A stretch of 47,929 nt of DNA from Micromonospora tulbaghiae (GCF_900091605.1 NZ_FMCQ01000006.1:1-47929), one strand, 5' to 3'. Shown: positions 16,579 through 24,455, counted from the stretch's first letter. A program made the numbers and translations. Notes: a model not told the origin generated them from the sequence alone.

Positions 16579-17289
16579 GTGGAGCTGCGGTTCACCACGC
16601 GGGCGTCCGACTCGGCCTGGATCGACACCGTGTGGACCTGCACCAGCGATCGGGTCGACGAGATGACCTCGGTGGCGACGCCGTGCTGGGGACTGGTGTT
16701 CTGGCAGCGCGACGGGCGCTCGTACGCGGCCGTGTCCGGCCCCGAGACCGCTACCGGCACCGCGCCGGTGCCCGAGGGCGCGACATTCGTCGGCATCGAG
16801 TTCGCGGTGGGCACCTCGCTGCGGGCCGTACCCACGCCCGCGCTGGTCGACGGCGGCGCCGAGCTGCCCGACGTGGGCCGCCGGACGTTCCGCCTCGACG
16901 GCGGCCGGTGGGCCACGCCCGGCCCGGACGACGCCGAGGCCCTGGTCGACCGGCTGGTCCGCGCCGGCGTGGTGGTCCGCGACCCGCTCGTCACCGAGAC
17001 CCTGCGCGGCGGCCGCCCACCGGCCTCACCGCGGACCCTCGAACGCCGTTTTCGCGCGGCGACCGGGCTGACCCGGGGCGCGGTGCGGCAGATCGACCGC
17101 GTGCGCCGCGCCGCCGTGCTGCTGGCCGCCGGCGGCCAGCCCGCCGACGCGGTCACCACCTTCGGGTACGTGGACGAACCGCACCTGGCCCGCGCGCTGC
17201 GCCGGTACGTCGGGCGGACGGCCGGTGAGCTGCGCGCGGGCGCCGGTGGTGCGATAGCGCTGGACCCCGCTCAGCGGGTCACGTCGTAG
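16579..17289 (+). CDS. AraC-type helix-turn-helix regulator
   Basis: A 236-residue regulator. Residues 1-110 are an effector-like domain (ELRFTTRASDSAWIDTVWTCTSD, then TFVGIEFAVGTSLRAVP) as in AraC proteins beside DHFR-fold genes. Residues 150-230 are the AraC DNA-binding domain, with SPRTLERRFRAATGLTRGAVRQIDRVRRA and FGYVDEPHLARALRRYVGRTAGEL for its two helix-turn-helices. The tail is degenerate (DALxxFGYxDxxHxxR). It converges on the DHFR-fold gene with a 19-base 3' overlap, and AraC plus DHFR-fold pairs recur in actinomycetes, so it may control that gene. The effector is unknown. Confidence 0.85.
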   Translation: MELRFTTRASDSAWIDTVWTCTSDRVDEMTSVATPCWGLVFWQRDGRSYAAVSGPETATGTAPVPEGATFVGIEFAVGTSLRAVPTPALVDGGAELPDVGRRTFRLDGGRWATPGPDDAEALVDRLVRAGVVVRDPLVTETLRGGRPPASPRTLERRFRAATGLTRGAVRQIDRVRRAAVLLAAGGQPADAVTTFGYVDEPHLARALRRYVGRTAGELRAGAGGAIALDPAQRVTS

Positions 17290-17849
17290 ATCAGCTTGAC
17301 GACACCGTTGGGGTAGGCGGCGCAGTCGCGCAGCCGCAGCGCCTGCTTGTCCCGGTCGGCCTGGCTGAACAGGCTCTTGCCGGCGCCGAGCAGCACCGGG
17401 AAGACGAGCAGGTGGTACCTGTCGATCAGGTCCGCCTCGGCGAGACGGCGGGCGAGTTCCGCGCTGCCGTGGATGAAGATGTCGCCGCCGTCGCCCTGCT
17501 TGAGCGCGGCCACGTCGGCGGTGGAGCGCAGGACCGTCGTCGGCCCCCAGCCGTCGACCAGGGCGTCCTCGGGCAGGCTGGACGACACCACGTACTTCGG
17601 CAGGTCCCGGTAGGCGGCGTGGTCCTCGGAGTCGCGCCAGGTCGGCGCGAACACCTCGTAGCTGCGTCGGCCGAACATCAGCGCCGTGGTCTGTTCCAAC
17701 TCCTCGCCCTTGAGCGAGAACGCCTCCGGCAGGAACTCGACGTCCTTGACGACCCAGCCGCCGCTGCGGTGCTCCTCGCCCGGCCCGCCGCCGGGGGAGT
17801 CCAGCACGCCGTCGAGCGACATGAATCCGGTGTAGACAAGATCACGCAT
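17271..17849 (-). CDS. Dihydrofolate reductase/RibD-C family protein
   Basis: A 192-residue protein of the DHFR-fold family shared with the RibD C-terminal domain. It shows the N-terminal strand LVYTGFMSLDGVLDSPGG, the cofactor segment TALMFGRRSYEVFAPTW, KYVVSSSL and DIFIHGSAELARRLAEADLIDRYHLLVFPVLLGAGKSLF, where HGS and PVLLGxGKxLF are the usual signatures. It is expected to bind NADPH and reduce a small substrate; most members have no known substrate and are not true folate enzymes. ATG 17849 follows TAGCAT by six bases, so it may be leaderless. A second member of the same family lies at 26326-26940. Confidence 0.88.
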   Translation of the reverse strand: MRDLVYTGFMSLDGVLDSPGGGPGEEHRSGGWVVKDVEFLPEAFSLKGEELEQTTALMFGRRSYEVFAPTWRDSEDHAAYRDLPKYVVSSSLPEDALVDGWGPTTVLRSTADVAALKQGDGGDIFIHGSAELARRLAEADLIDRYHLLVFPVLLGAGKSLFSQADRDKQALRLRDCAAYPNGVVKLIYDVTR

Positions 17850-17855
17850 GCGGCC

Positions 17856-17861
17856 ATGCTA
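17856..17861 (-). promoter_or_regulatory. Leaderless promoter -10 TAGCAT
   Basis: On the minus strand TAGCAT ends six bases before the ATG of the DHFR-fold gene at 17849. Confidence 0.5.
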
Positions 17862-17903
17862 GGAACGGCCGTCGGCCGGCGTCTTGTACGGAACCGACAC
17901 GCC

Positions 17904-18359
17904 TCAGCAGCCGCACGACGCGCCGGCCGGCGCGGTGAGGTCGTCGGCGGGCCGCCGCACGAGTCCTGCCTCGGTGCGTACCGGGAAGCCCTCCCGCACC
18001 CAGTACTCGTACCCGCCGATCATCTCCTTGACCGGGCGGCCGAGCCGGGCGAACTCCAGCGCCGCGCGGGTGGCGCCGTCGCAGCCCGGCCCCCAGCAGT
18101 AGGTGACCACTGTGGCGTCCGGCGGGACCAGCTCGCCCGCCCGGACGGCGATCTCAGCGGTGGGCAGGTGCACGGCGTCGGGGATGTGCCCCTGTCGCCA
18201 CGCCGGAAGGGAGCGCGAGTCGACCACGACCAGGCCCGGGACGCCCGCCTCCAGGTCGGCGTGCACGTCGCTCACGTCGGCCTCGAACGAGAGCCGGGCC
18301 GCGAAGTGGGCGAGGGCGTCGGCGGGGCGGGCAGGGGGAGTACGCAGAACGTTCGCCAT
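17904..18359 (-). CDS. Rhodanese-like domain protein
   Basis: A 151-residue single-domain rhodanese. It shows LVVVDSRSLPAWRQGHIPDAVHLP, the classical first CDC25-like signature, and the active loop YCWGPGCDGATRAALEFARLG, in which the first Cys is the likely catalytic residue. It ends in GASCGC, a Cys-rich tail that could bind metal. It should move a sulfur atom between small thiols or sulfite. The start is taken at MANVLRTPP (18359), with MGAM nine bases earlier as an alternative. The divergent GlxA/FtrA-type regulator starts 71 bases away, and this pairing with a rhodanese is common. Confidence 0.85.
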   Translation of the reverse strand: MANVLRTPPARPADALAHFAARLSFEADVSDVHADLEAGVPGLVVVDSRSLPAWRQGHIPDAVHLPTAEIAVRAGELVPPDATVVTYCWGPGCDGATRAALEFARLGRPVKEMIGGYEYWVREGFPVRTEAGLVRRPADDLTAPAGASCGC

Positions 18360-18418
18360 GGCACCCATCGTGGTGGCCGCCGCCGGGCCGCTCCAGTGGC
18401 GCGAGCGACACCCTTCGC

Positions 18419-18424
18419 TAAGAT
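18419..18424 (+). promoter_or_regulatory. Leaderless promoter -10 TAAGAT
   Basis: TAAGAT ends six bases before ATG 18431 of the GlxA-type regulator. Confidence 0.5.
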
Positions 18425-18430
18425 CCCGCC

Positions 18431-19432
18431 ATGAACCGCACCACCGTGTCGGTGCTGGCGTACGAGGGCATGTCGGTGTTCGAGACCGGCATCGTCACCG
18501 AGGTCTTCGGCCTGCCCCGCCCGGAGTTCGACGTGCCCTGGTACGAGCTGACCGTCTGCGCGGAGACCCCCGGCGTGGTGCGGCTGGTGGGCGGCGCCAC
18601 GCTGCACACCGGCCACGGCCTCGACGCGTTCGCCGCCGCCGGCACGCTGATCGTGCCCGGGGTCGCCGACGTGCACGCCGACCCGACACCGGCGCTCACC
18701 GGCGCGCTCCGTGCGGCCCACCGGCGCGGCGCCCGGATCGTGTCGATCTGCTCGGGCGCGTTCGCCCTGGCCGGCGCGGGCCTGCTCGACGGCCGCCGCG
18801 CCACCACCCACTGGCGGTACGCCGACCTGCTCGCCCGGCGCCACCCGACGGTACGCGTCGACCCGGACGTGCTCTACGTCGACGACGGCGACATCCTCAC
18901 CAGCGCCGGCAGCGCGGCCGGTCTCGACCTCTGCGTCCACCTGGTACGCCGCGACCACGGCCCGACGATCGCCAACGCGGTGGCGCGCCGGCTGGTCGTA
19001 CCGCCGCACCGCGAGGGCGGCCAGGCGCAGTTCATCGAGGCGCCGGTGCCCGGCGACCCGGAGGACGACCGGCTCGCCGCGAGCATGTCCTGGGCGCTGG
19101 CGAACCTCCATACCCCGATCACCGTCGACCGGCTGGCGAGGCAGGCCCACATGTCGGCCCGTACCTACCTGCGGCACTTCGCGCGGGCCACCGGCACCAC
19201 ACCGATCCGGTGGCTGATCGACCGGCGCGTGCAGGCCAGCCTGCCGCTGCTGGAGACGACCACCGCGCCGGTCGAGGAGGTCGCCACGACCGTCGGGTTC
19301 GAGACGGCGGTGACGTTCCGGCACCACTTCACCGCCGCGATGCGGACCTCGCCGTCGGCGTACCGCCGGGCCTTCACCCGGCCCGGCGTCCGCCGCTCTC
19401 AGGACCCGGCGGCCCCCAGCGGTACGACGTAG
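18431..19432 (+). CDS. GlxA/FtrA-like transcriptional regulator (DJ-1/PfpI plus AraC domains)
   Basis: This 333-residue protein joins a DJ-1/PfpI domain (residues 1-190; VSVLAYEGMSVFETGIVTEVFGL, GTLIVPGV, IVSICSGAFALAGAGLLDGRRATTHW, with the nucleophile-elbow-like Cys in SICSGA) to an AraC DNA-binding domain (about 215-315; HTPITVDRLARQAHMSARTYLRHFARATGTTPIRWL and TVGFETAVTFRHHFTAAMRTSPSAYRRAF). This is the GlxA family, which includes the E. coli FtrA regulator. Family members act as ligand-sensing activators or repressors. It is divergent from the rhodanese gene, a likely target, and its 3' end overlaps the SnoaL gene by 34 bases. Confidence 0.9.
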   Translation: MNRTTVSVLAYEGMSVFETGIVTEVFGLPRPEFDVPWYELTVCAETPGVVRLVGGATLHTGHGLDAFAAAGTLIVPGVADVHADPTPALTGALRAAHRRGARIVSICSGAFALAGAGLLDGRRATTHWRYADLLARRHPTVRVDPDVLYVDDGDILTSAGSAAGLDLCVHLVRRDHGPTIANAVARRLVVPPHREGGQAQFIEAPVPGDPEDDRLAASMSWALANLHTPITVDRLARQAHMSARTYLRHFARATGTTPIRWLIDRRVQASLPLLETTTAPVEEVATTVGFETAVTFRHHFTAAMRTSPSAYRRAFTRPGVRRSQDPAAPSGTT

Positions 19433-19779
19433 GAGTCGACGCGGGCGATGAGCCCGTCCCGGAACGTGAACAGGTCGTTGAAGGCGAAGCGGAACGGCCC
19501 GTGCTCGACGCTGACGCCCCGGCCCTCGCCGGTCACCACGACGACCGGCCCGTCCTCGTGCACGCGCTCGACGTCGAGCCGCGGGCTGCCGGTGAACGCC
19601 GGATTCTCGATCTCGCCGTCGAACTCCGCCCGGCCCCGCGTGGTCCGGTGGCCGTGGATGACCCACTCGACGTCGTCGGTGAGCGTGGCGAGGATGCGCT
19701 CGTGGTCGCCGGCCCGGAAGCCGGCGAAGTATTCGGCGACCAGGTCACGCTGGGTTGCTCGGGTCACTGTGGTCTCCAT
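19399..19779 (-). CDS. SnoaL-like/NTF2-fold protein
   Basis: A 126-residue NTF2-fold protein: RDLVAEYFAGFRAGDHERILATLTDDVEWVIHG, then EFDGEIENPAFTGSPRLDVERVHEDGPVVVVTGEG and FAFNDLFTFRDGLIARVDSYVVPL, the typical SnoaL-like strand pattern. Such proteins are small isomerases, dehydratases or stress proteins; the substrate is unknown. It is the last gene of an ArsR-SRPBCC-SnoaL group on the minus strand. Its start at 19779 lies inside the SRPBCC gene (35-base overlap); an internal GTG at 19767 is an alternative. Its 3' end overlaps the GlxA-type gene from the other strand. Confidence 0.85.
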   Translation of the reverse strand: METTVTRATQRDLVAEYFAGFRAGDHERILATLTDDVEWVIHGHRTTRGRAEFDGEIENPAFTGSPRLDVERVHEDGPVVVVTGEGRGVSVEHGPFRFAFNDLFTFRDGLIARVDSYVVPLGAAGS

Positions 19780-20221
19780 CGTCGTGGTGTCGGAGGTGGG
19801 CGGCGAGGGCGTCGAGGATCGAGGCGAGCCCGTCGGCGGCCTGGTCGGTGCGCAACTCGGGCGGGAGTTTGCGCTGGTGCACCGTCAGGTCGGTGCCGTC
19901 CCCGGCGGGCCGCAGCGTGACTGTCGTGCGCAGCCCGGTGACCGGCTCGTCGAACACCAGCTCACGTGGCCTGTCGATGCGTACATAGACGAACCGGAGC
20001 CGCCCGGTCCGGCCGTCCGGGGCGCGGGTGCCGAGCGCGAACTCCCCGCCCGGTCGCAGGTCGACAGTCACCGACGCCCGCGGCACCGTGGCGTGCGAGC
20101 CGCCCCAGAACGCGGCGATGCCCGCCGGCGAGGTGAAGGCGGTCCACACCCGATCCGGGCCGGCGGGCAGGTGGCGCCGGGCGATCAGCTCGTCCCCGTG
20201 CCGTTCGGTGCGCGCCCTCAC
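19745..20221 (-). CDS. SRPBCC (AHSA1-like) domain protein
   Basis: A 158-residue START/Bet v1-fold protein of the AHSA1-like group: IARRHLPAGPDRVWTAFTSPAGIAAFWGG at the N-terminus, VDLRPGGEFALGTR in the middle, PRELVFDEPV and TTVTLRPAGDGTDLTVHQRKLP near the end. It binds an unknown small hydrophobic ligand. The frame is open to 20383, but the GTG at 20221 overlaps the ArsR stop (GTGA), the usual arrangement, so I start there. ArsR-type regulators followed by an SRPBCC gene are a common actinobacterial pair in which the regulator controls its own operon. The open frame 20222-20383 is a shadow. Confidence 0.88.
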   Translation of the reverse strand: MRARTERHGDELIARRHLPAGPDRVWTAFTSPAGIAAFWGGSHATVPRASVTVDLRPGGEFALGTRAPDGRTGRLRFVYVRIDRPRELVFDEPVTGLRTTVTLRPAGDGTDLTVHQRKLPPELRTDQAADGLASILDALAAHLRHHDDGDHSDPSNPA

Positions 20222-20550
20222 CGGGTCGCCTCCGGATCGGCGAGGTGGGTTTCGAGTGCGTCGAGACGGTCGTCCCAGGCACGGCGCTGCTCGTCGATCC
20301 ACGTACTCAGCTGCGCGAGCCGGTCGACGCGCAGCCGGCAGGGTCGCCGCGTGCCCTCCCGTCGCTGCTCGACCAGGCCGCACCGGCGCAGCACGCCGAC
20401 GTGGTGGGAGATGGCCTGCGGCGTCAGGTCGAACGGCTCGCCCAGCTCGCCCACAGTGGCCTCACCCTGGGCCAGGCGGGTCACCAGGGCGCGGCGGACC
20501 GGGTCGCCGAGGGCGGCGAAGGCGAGGTCGAGGACCGGATCGGAGCGCAT
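20218..20550 (-). CDS. ArsR family helix-turn-helix regulator
   Basis: A 110-residue protein. It has FAALGDPVRRALVTRLAQGEATVGELGEPFDLTPQAISHHVGVLRRCGLVEQRREGTRRPCRLR, the full winged-helix pattern of ArsR regulators. There is no CxC metal motif, so it is the metal-free type associated with SRPBCC genes. The start at 20550 is supported by a -10 TAGTGT seven bases upstream on the minus strand. An inverted repeat with TATCGCAAA and TTTGCGAATA arms spans the promoter and is the probable operator. It should repress itself and the two coupled genes downstream. Confidence 0.92.
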   Translation of the reverse strand: MRSDPVLDLAFAALGDPVRRALVTRLAQGEATVGELGEPFDLTPQAISHHVGVLRRCGLVEQRREGTRRPCRLRVDRLAQLSTWIDEQRRAWDDRLDALETHLADPEATR

Positions 20551-20557
20551 GCCCCGC

Positions 20558-20602
20558 ACACTATCGCAAACACGCGCTTGCACAAACAATCCTTTGCGAA
20601 TA
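20558..20602 (-). promoter_or_regulatory. ArsR promoter and inverted-repeat operator
   Basis: On the minus strand a -10 TAGTGT (20563-20558) lies seven bases before the ArsR ATG. The arms TATCGCAAA (20562-20570) and TTTGCGAATA (20593-20602) are inverted about a 22-base spacer and cover the -35/-10 region. An ArsR dimer bound here would block transcription. Confidence 0.6.
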
Positions 20603-20738
20603 CCTGACCGGCGAGTGACCTCCGCGCCGGAACGTGGCAGGGGGTGTGGGCGTTGGGGAAGCAGGGGGACGGGAGGTGCCGTTTCGGGTGGCGTGGCATC
20701 GGGAACGTCGTCGGGACGGGCACGGGACGGAGGTCGAC

Positions 20739-21488
20739 GTGAGGACACCGAGCCGCCGTAGGCGGATGCTTGGCGTACCCCTGCTCGTCACCGCGCTGCT
20801 GGCCGGCGCGTGTGGCGACGGCGGTGAGGACGACGGCGGCGGCGACGCGGGCCCGGGCGCGACCTCGGCGGCCGCGGCGCCCACGGCCGCCACGCCGTCG
20901 GCGTCGCAGTCGTCCGGCGGGCGCGTGACGATCCCGAAGTCCGCCTTCGCCGACCTGCCGCCGGAACTGCGCAAGTCCGACGCGCAGCCGATGGAGGTCA
21001 CCGACGCGCTGCCCGGGTTGTGCGACCAGGAGTTCCGCAGCGGCGGACGGTCGGTCACCGCGAGCGCCGCCATGACGAGCGCCTACAAGCAGCCGAAGGA
21101 CCCGCCGGAGAACGTCCCCTACGGCACGCTGCACCAGACCGTCTTCGCCTTCGAGGGCACCGGCGCGGCCGACTACCTGCGCCGGGTCCGCGGCGCGGTG
21201 GCGGACTGCCGGTCGTTCCAGGCCTCGGGCGGCACCGTCACCGTCCGGTCCCAGCCGATGGCCGGGACCGGGGACGAGGCACTGCTGGTCACAGTGAGCC
21301 GGCCGGCGACCGGCCTGGACGGCAGCCCGGCCGAGGGCCGGACCACCAGCCAGATCCTCGTGATCAGGGTCGCCGACGCGGTCACGGTCGTGCACGACCA
21401 GGGCTGGGAGGGCACCAGTAACGACCCCGGCCTGGCCGACGACGTCGCCCGGGCCGCGGTCCGCGGCCTCGACTCCTGGCAGCGTTAG
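20739..21488 (+). CDS. Secreted lipoprotein, sensor-like
   Basis: A 249-residue protein with a lipoprotein signal: a basic head (RTPSRRRR), a hydrophobic segment (MLGVPLLVTALLA) and a lipobox ending in Cys at about residue 23 (ALLAGAC). A flexible Gly/Asp/Ala/Ser linker follows (to about 65), then a globular domain of about 180 residues (SAFADLPPELRKSDAQPMEVTDALPGLCDQEFRSGG, TLHQTVFAFEGTGAADYLRRVRGAVADCRSF). The fold resembles the extracellular sensor-like domains of actinobacterial lipoproteins, but the family is not certain. GTG 20739 has GGAGG at six bases; longer upstream frames are shadows. It should be attached to the outer face of the membrane. Confidence 0.85.
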   Translation: MRTPSRRRRMLGVPLLVTALLAGACGDGGEDDGGGDAGPGATSAAAAPTAATPSASQSSGGRVTIPKSAFADLPPELRKSDAQPMEVTDALPGLCDQEFRSGGRSVTASAAMTSAYKQPKDPPENVPYGTLHQTVFAFEGTGAADYLRRVRGAVADCRSFQASGGTVTVRSQPMAGTGDEALLVTVSRPATGLDGSPAEGRTTSQILVIRVADAVTVVHDQGWEGTSNDPGLADDVARAAVRGLDSWQR

Positions 21489-22063
21489 CGACGGCGGCGC
21501 GCCACCCGGCGTACGAGCAGGAACGCGACGCCTCCGGCCAGCACCCAGGGCGCGGCGACCACGACCGGGTCGAGCGGGTGGTGCACCTTGTCGACCCGGT
21601 TGCCGCGCCGGGACGACAGCCCGTGGTGGGTGAACTCGCTGCGTACGCCCGTCTCGGCCACCGGGTTGTCCGGGTTACGGCTGAACAGCGACCCCAGCCT
21701 GCTCTCCGCGGTGTCGACCCGGTCGGCGGCGAGCAGCAGCAGCCAGTGCGCCGCACGGCCCTCGCTGAACCGGCGGTACGAGTAGCGGCGGATCACGCCG
21801 GAGAGCCCCTTGGGCGGGCACGAGGTGCCGAAGACCGGGGTGAGGAACTTGTGCTCGATCGACCGCTCGCGCGGCCACTTCTCCGGCTGCCGCTCGGGGA
21901 ACTCCCAGTGCGCGCCGGTGATCTCCGGGGCGAAGCGCTCCTTCGGTACGGCGGGCCGGTCCGCCGGGTCGAGGTCGGCGCCCCACCCGGGGATACGGGC
22001 ACGCAGCTCGTCCGGGGACTCGGCGAGTTTCGGCTTGTCCGGCGTGTACGGCATGGTCGGCAC
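21485..22063 (-). CDS. Hypothetical membrane-anchored protein
   Basis: A 192-residue protein with no recognised family. The soluble part (1-160) is rich in Arg, Pro and Trp (RIPGWGADLDPADRPAVPKERF, HWEFPERQPEKWPRERSIEHKFLTPVFGTSCPPKGLSGVIRRYSYRRFSE). One membrane helix is near the C-terminus (VVAAPWVLAGGVAFLLV) followed by an Arg-rich tail (RRVARRRR), as in a tail-anchored protein. It starts at GTG 22063, with GAGAGG in the stop region of the upstream alcohol dehydrogenase gene giving a good ribosome site, so the two are one operon separated by nine bases. A role together with the dehydrogenase is inferred only from this link. Confidence 0.7.
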   Translation of the reverse strand: MPTMPYTPDKPKLAESPDELRARIPGWGADLDPADRPAVPKERFAPEITGAHWEFPERQPEKWPRERSIEHKFLTPVFGTSCPPKGLSGVIRRYSYRRFSEGRAAHWLLLLAADRVDTAESRLGSLFSRNPDNPVAETGVRSEFTHHGLSSRRGNRVDKVHHPLDPVVVAAPWVLAGGVAFLLVRRVARRRR

Positions 22064-22072
22064 CCGGTCCTC

Positions 22073-23221
22073 TCAGGCGGCGTTCGGGACGATGAGCGGC
22101 TTGATGCAGCCGTCGAGCTTGGCGGAGAAGATGTGGTACGCCTCGGCGACGTGCTCCAGCGGGATCCGGTGGGTCACGATGTCGCTGGGCTTGAGGTAGC
22201 CGTTGCGGATGTGCTCGAACAGGCGCGGCCACTGCCGCTTCACCGGGCACTGGTTCGTCCGCAGCGTGAGCCCCTTGTTCATCGCGTCGCCGAACTTCAC
22301 CGCGCTGAACATCGGCCCGTACGCGCCCATCACCGAGATCGTGCCGCCCTTGCGTACCGAGTCGATGGCCCAGTTCAGCGCCACCGGCGAGCCGCCCTGC
22401 AACTTCAGCTTCGCCGCGGTGACGTGCTGGAGCAGGTTGCCGTCCGCCTCCGCGCCGACCGCGTCGATCGCGACGTCCGCGCCCAGGTGATCGGTGATCT
22501 TCTTCATGTGTACGACGATGTCGTCGTACTCGGCGAAGTTGTACGTCTCGGCGTGGGCGAAGGAGGCGGCCTTCTCCAGCCGGTAGTCGAGGTGGTCGAT
22601 GACGATGACCCGGCCGGCGCCCATCAGCCACGCCGACTTGGCCGCGTACAGGCCGACCGGCCCGGCGCCGAAGACCACCACCACGTCGCCCTCGGCGATG
22701 TCGCCGAGCTGCGCGCCGAAGTAGCCGGTGGCGAGCGCGTCGGTGAGCAGCACAGCGTCGTCGTCGTCCATCCACTCCGGAATCGGGCTCGGCCCGACGT
22801 CGGCGAACGGCACCCGGACGTACTCGGCCTGGCCGCCGTCGTAGCCGCCGCAGGTGTGCGAGTAGCCGTAGATGCCGCCCACCGCGGTGGCGTTCGGGTT
22901 CACGTTGTGGCAGTTGCTGTAGAGGCCCCGGGCGCAGAAGAAGCACGACCCGCAGTACACGTTGAAGGGCACCATCACCCGGTCGCCGGGCTTGAGGTTG
23001 CGCACCGACGGCCCGACCTCGTCGACCACGCCGACGAACTCGTGACCGAACGTCATCCCGACCCGGGTGTCCGGCATCATCCCGTGGTAGAGGTGCAGGT
23101 CGGAGCCGCAGATGGCGGCCCGTGTCACCCGTACGATCGCGTCGTTGGGGTGCTCCACGACCGGCCGGTCCTTCTCCTGCACCCGCACCCGGTACGGACC
23201 GCGGTAGACCATTGCTCGCAC
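22073..23221 (-). CDS. Zinc-dependent alcohol dehydrogenase, formaldehyde-dehydrogenase-like
   Basis: A 382-residue medium-chain dehydrogenase: CGSDLH (catalytic zinc Cys), GHEFVG with catalytic-site His/Glu, structural-zinc loop CGSCFFCARGLYSNC and Rossmann motif FGAGPVG. The long insertions around YGYSHTCGGYDGGQAEYVRVP and LTDALATGYFGAQLGDI, and the length, point to the glutathione-independent formaldehyde dehydrogenase/threonine-dehydrogenase-like subgroup. It should oxidise an alcohol or aldehyde with NAD(P); the substrate is unknown. GTG 23221 is chosen because GGGAGG lies six bases before it; ATG 23212 in the same frame would be too far. It shares an operon with the membrane protein downstream. 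Confidence 0.9.
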   Translation of the reverse strand: MRAMVYRGPYRVRVQEKDRPVVEHPNDAIVRVTRAAICGSDLHLYHGMMPDTRVGMTFGHEFVGVVDEVGPSVRNLKPGDRVMVPFNVYCGSCFFCARGLYSNCHNVNPNATAVGGIYGYSHTCGGYDGGQAEYVRVPFADVGPSPIPEWMDDDDAVLLTDALATGYFGAQLGDIAEGDVVVVFGAGPVGLYAAKSAWLMGAGRVIVIDHLDYRLEKAASFAHAETYNFAEYDDIVVHMKKITDHLGADVAIDAVGAEADGNLLQHVTAAKLKLQGGSPVALNWAIDSVRKGGTISVMGAYGPMFSAVKFGDAMNKGLTLRTNQCPVKRQWPRLFEHIRNGYLKPSDIVTHRIPLEHVAEAYHIFSAKLDGCIKPLIVPNAA

Positions 23222-23375
23222 TCGACGCCTCCCGGATGCCCGTGCCGCTGTTCGACTCGCCCCGGATCGTCCGGCGCAAGAAAAGGCCTACCCGCGAGGA
23301 TCGGGGACAAACAGGCGGGTCCGCCGGGTGCAGAAGGGGCCGGCGGCCACGATCGTCGAGCGGATGGAGCCCGCG

Positions 23376-23874
23376 ATGACCACACGCCCGGACGTTCTCG
23401 TCATCGGCGCCGGGGTCAGCGGGCTGAGCACCGGTCCGGCTGCCACTGGTCGACATGCCGGTCTACCTCGCGTACCTCCTGGAGCGCTTCCGCGACGCCG
23501 GCGGCGAGGTGCGGGTCGCGCCGGTGGGCTCGCTCGACGAGGCGCCGACATGGGCGTCGATCTTCCCGCACGGCGACCACGTGGTGCTCGGCGGCGGGCA
23601 GCGGCGCAGCGACGACACGACTCCCGACCCGGCCGAGGAGGCTGACGTGATCGCCCGGTGCGCCGCGATCGAACCTTCCCTGGCCGGTGCCGAGGTCCTC
23701 GAACACCGCGTCGGGTTGCGTCCCGGCCGGGCAGCGCCACGCGTGGCGGCCGAGTGGCGTGGTGACGCGCTCGTCGTGCACAACTACGGCCACGCGGGCA
23801 ACGGCGTGATGCTGTCCTGGGGCTGCGCCCGCGACGCCGCGGCGCTCGCCCTCGGCGCGGCGCCCGCCGCCTGA
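23376..23874 (+). pseudogene. Decayed D-amino-acid-oxidase-like gene
   Basis: The reading frame begins MTTRPDVLVIGAGVSGLST, the FAD-binding start of a DAO-type oxidoreductase, then leaves frame near 23430. The other frame resumes with VRLPLVDMPVYLAYLLERFRDAGGEV, a typical middle segment, and ends YGHAGNGVMLSWGCARDAAALALG, the family C-terminus. Against the intact homologue at 30873-31817 about 100 residues are missing after the FAD motif and about 45 more before PHGDHVVLGGG. So two internal deletions, one of which also shifts the frame, have inactivated it. An assembly error is less likely because two separate segments are lost. Confidence 0.75.
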
Positions 23875-23903
23875 CGGGGCCGCCGGTCCGGCGGCACGGT
23901 CAG
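23871..23903. terminator. Bidirectional hairpin over converging stop codons
   Basis: Nested inverted repeat: an inner 7-bp stem GCCGCCG/CGGCGGC (23879-23885 with 23889-23895) and an outer stem CTGAC/GTCAG (23871-23875 with 23899-23903). It covers both stops, between the pseudogene and the DUF1801 gene. Confidence 0.6.
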
Positions 23904-24325
23904 GAGACGGCGGCCCGCACCAGCTCGGTGATCCTCTTCTCCACCTCCGGGCTCCACTTCACCAGCGCGAACGACGCCGGCCACATGTCGCCGTCGTCGA
24001 GCTTCGCCGCCTCCTGGAAGCCAAGCGTCGAGTAGCGGTACTTGAACTTCCCCGCGTCCTGGAAGAAGACGACGATCTTGCCGGCCGCGTCGGCGTACGC
24101 GGGCATGCCGTACCAGGTCTTCGGCGCCAGCTCCGGCGCGGCGGAGGTGATGGTCATGTGCACGCGCTCGGCCAGCTCGCGGTCCTCCGGCGCCATCTGC
24201 GCGATCCGGTCGAGCACCGCCTGGAGGTCGTCGGCCTTCTTCGCGCCCTTCTTGCCCTCGGCGCGCAGCTCGGCCGCACGCTCCTTCATCGCGGCGCGTT
24301 CCTCGGCGCTGAAACCGTCGGACAT
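23900..24325 (-). CDS. DUF1801 family protein
   Basis: A 141-residue protein with the DUF1801 core: VLDRIAQMAPEDRELAERVHMTITSAAPELAPKTWYGMPAYADAAGKIVVFFQDAGKFKYRYSTLGF, then KLDDGDMWPASFALVKWSPEVEKRITELV. It has a helical, basic N-terminus (EERAAMKERAAELRAEGKKGAKKADD). The family has a YdhG-like fold without a known reaction. The frame is open to 24436, but ATG 24325 has a good site (GGGGGA) and fits the core. Its promoter carries the AGGAATCGAGAAGC element described separately, 52 bases ahead of the start. It is divergent from the VOC gene. Confidence 0.88.
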   Translation of the reverse strand: MSDGFSAEERAAMKERAAELRAEGKKGAKKADDLQAVLDRIAQMAPEDRELAERVHMTITSAAPELAPKTWYGMPAYADAAGKIVVFFQDAGKFKYRYSTLGFQEAAKLDDGDMWPASFALVKWSPEVEKRITELVRAAVS

Positions 24326-24377
24326 CTCGATCCCCCTCGTGGCTCGCGGTCCGCGTGGTGCCGACCGCCCGGGGACA

Positions 24378-24419
24378 ACGCTATGGCGCGGCGGTGACGG
24401 TGCGCTTCTCGATTCCTGA
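24378..24419 (-). promoter_or_regulatory. Conserved promoter element, copy 2 (TCAGGAATCGAGAAGC box)
   Basis: On the minus strand the 16 bases TCAGGAATCGAGAAGC (24419-24404) are followed after 20 bases by TAGCGT (24383-24378), and the DUF1801 ATG starts 52 bases after that. The same box, spacing and distance occur at 32479-32520 before an unrelated gene. TAGCGT is the likely -10; the box may be an activator or sigma site. Confidence 0.6.
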
Positions 24420-24455
24420 TCACCTGCCGGGCACACGCCGACGCGGCCAGGGTCC

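Noticed and set aside
20634..20738. Longer N-terminus of the lipoprotein gene
   Set aside because: It would place 35 charged residues ahead of the signal sequence; GTG 20739 with GGAGG is the natural start.
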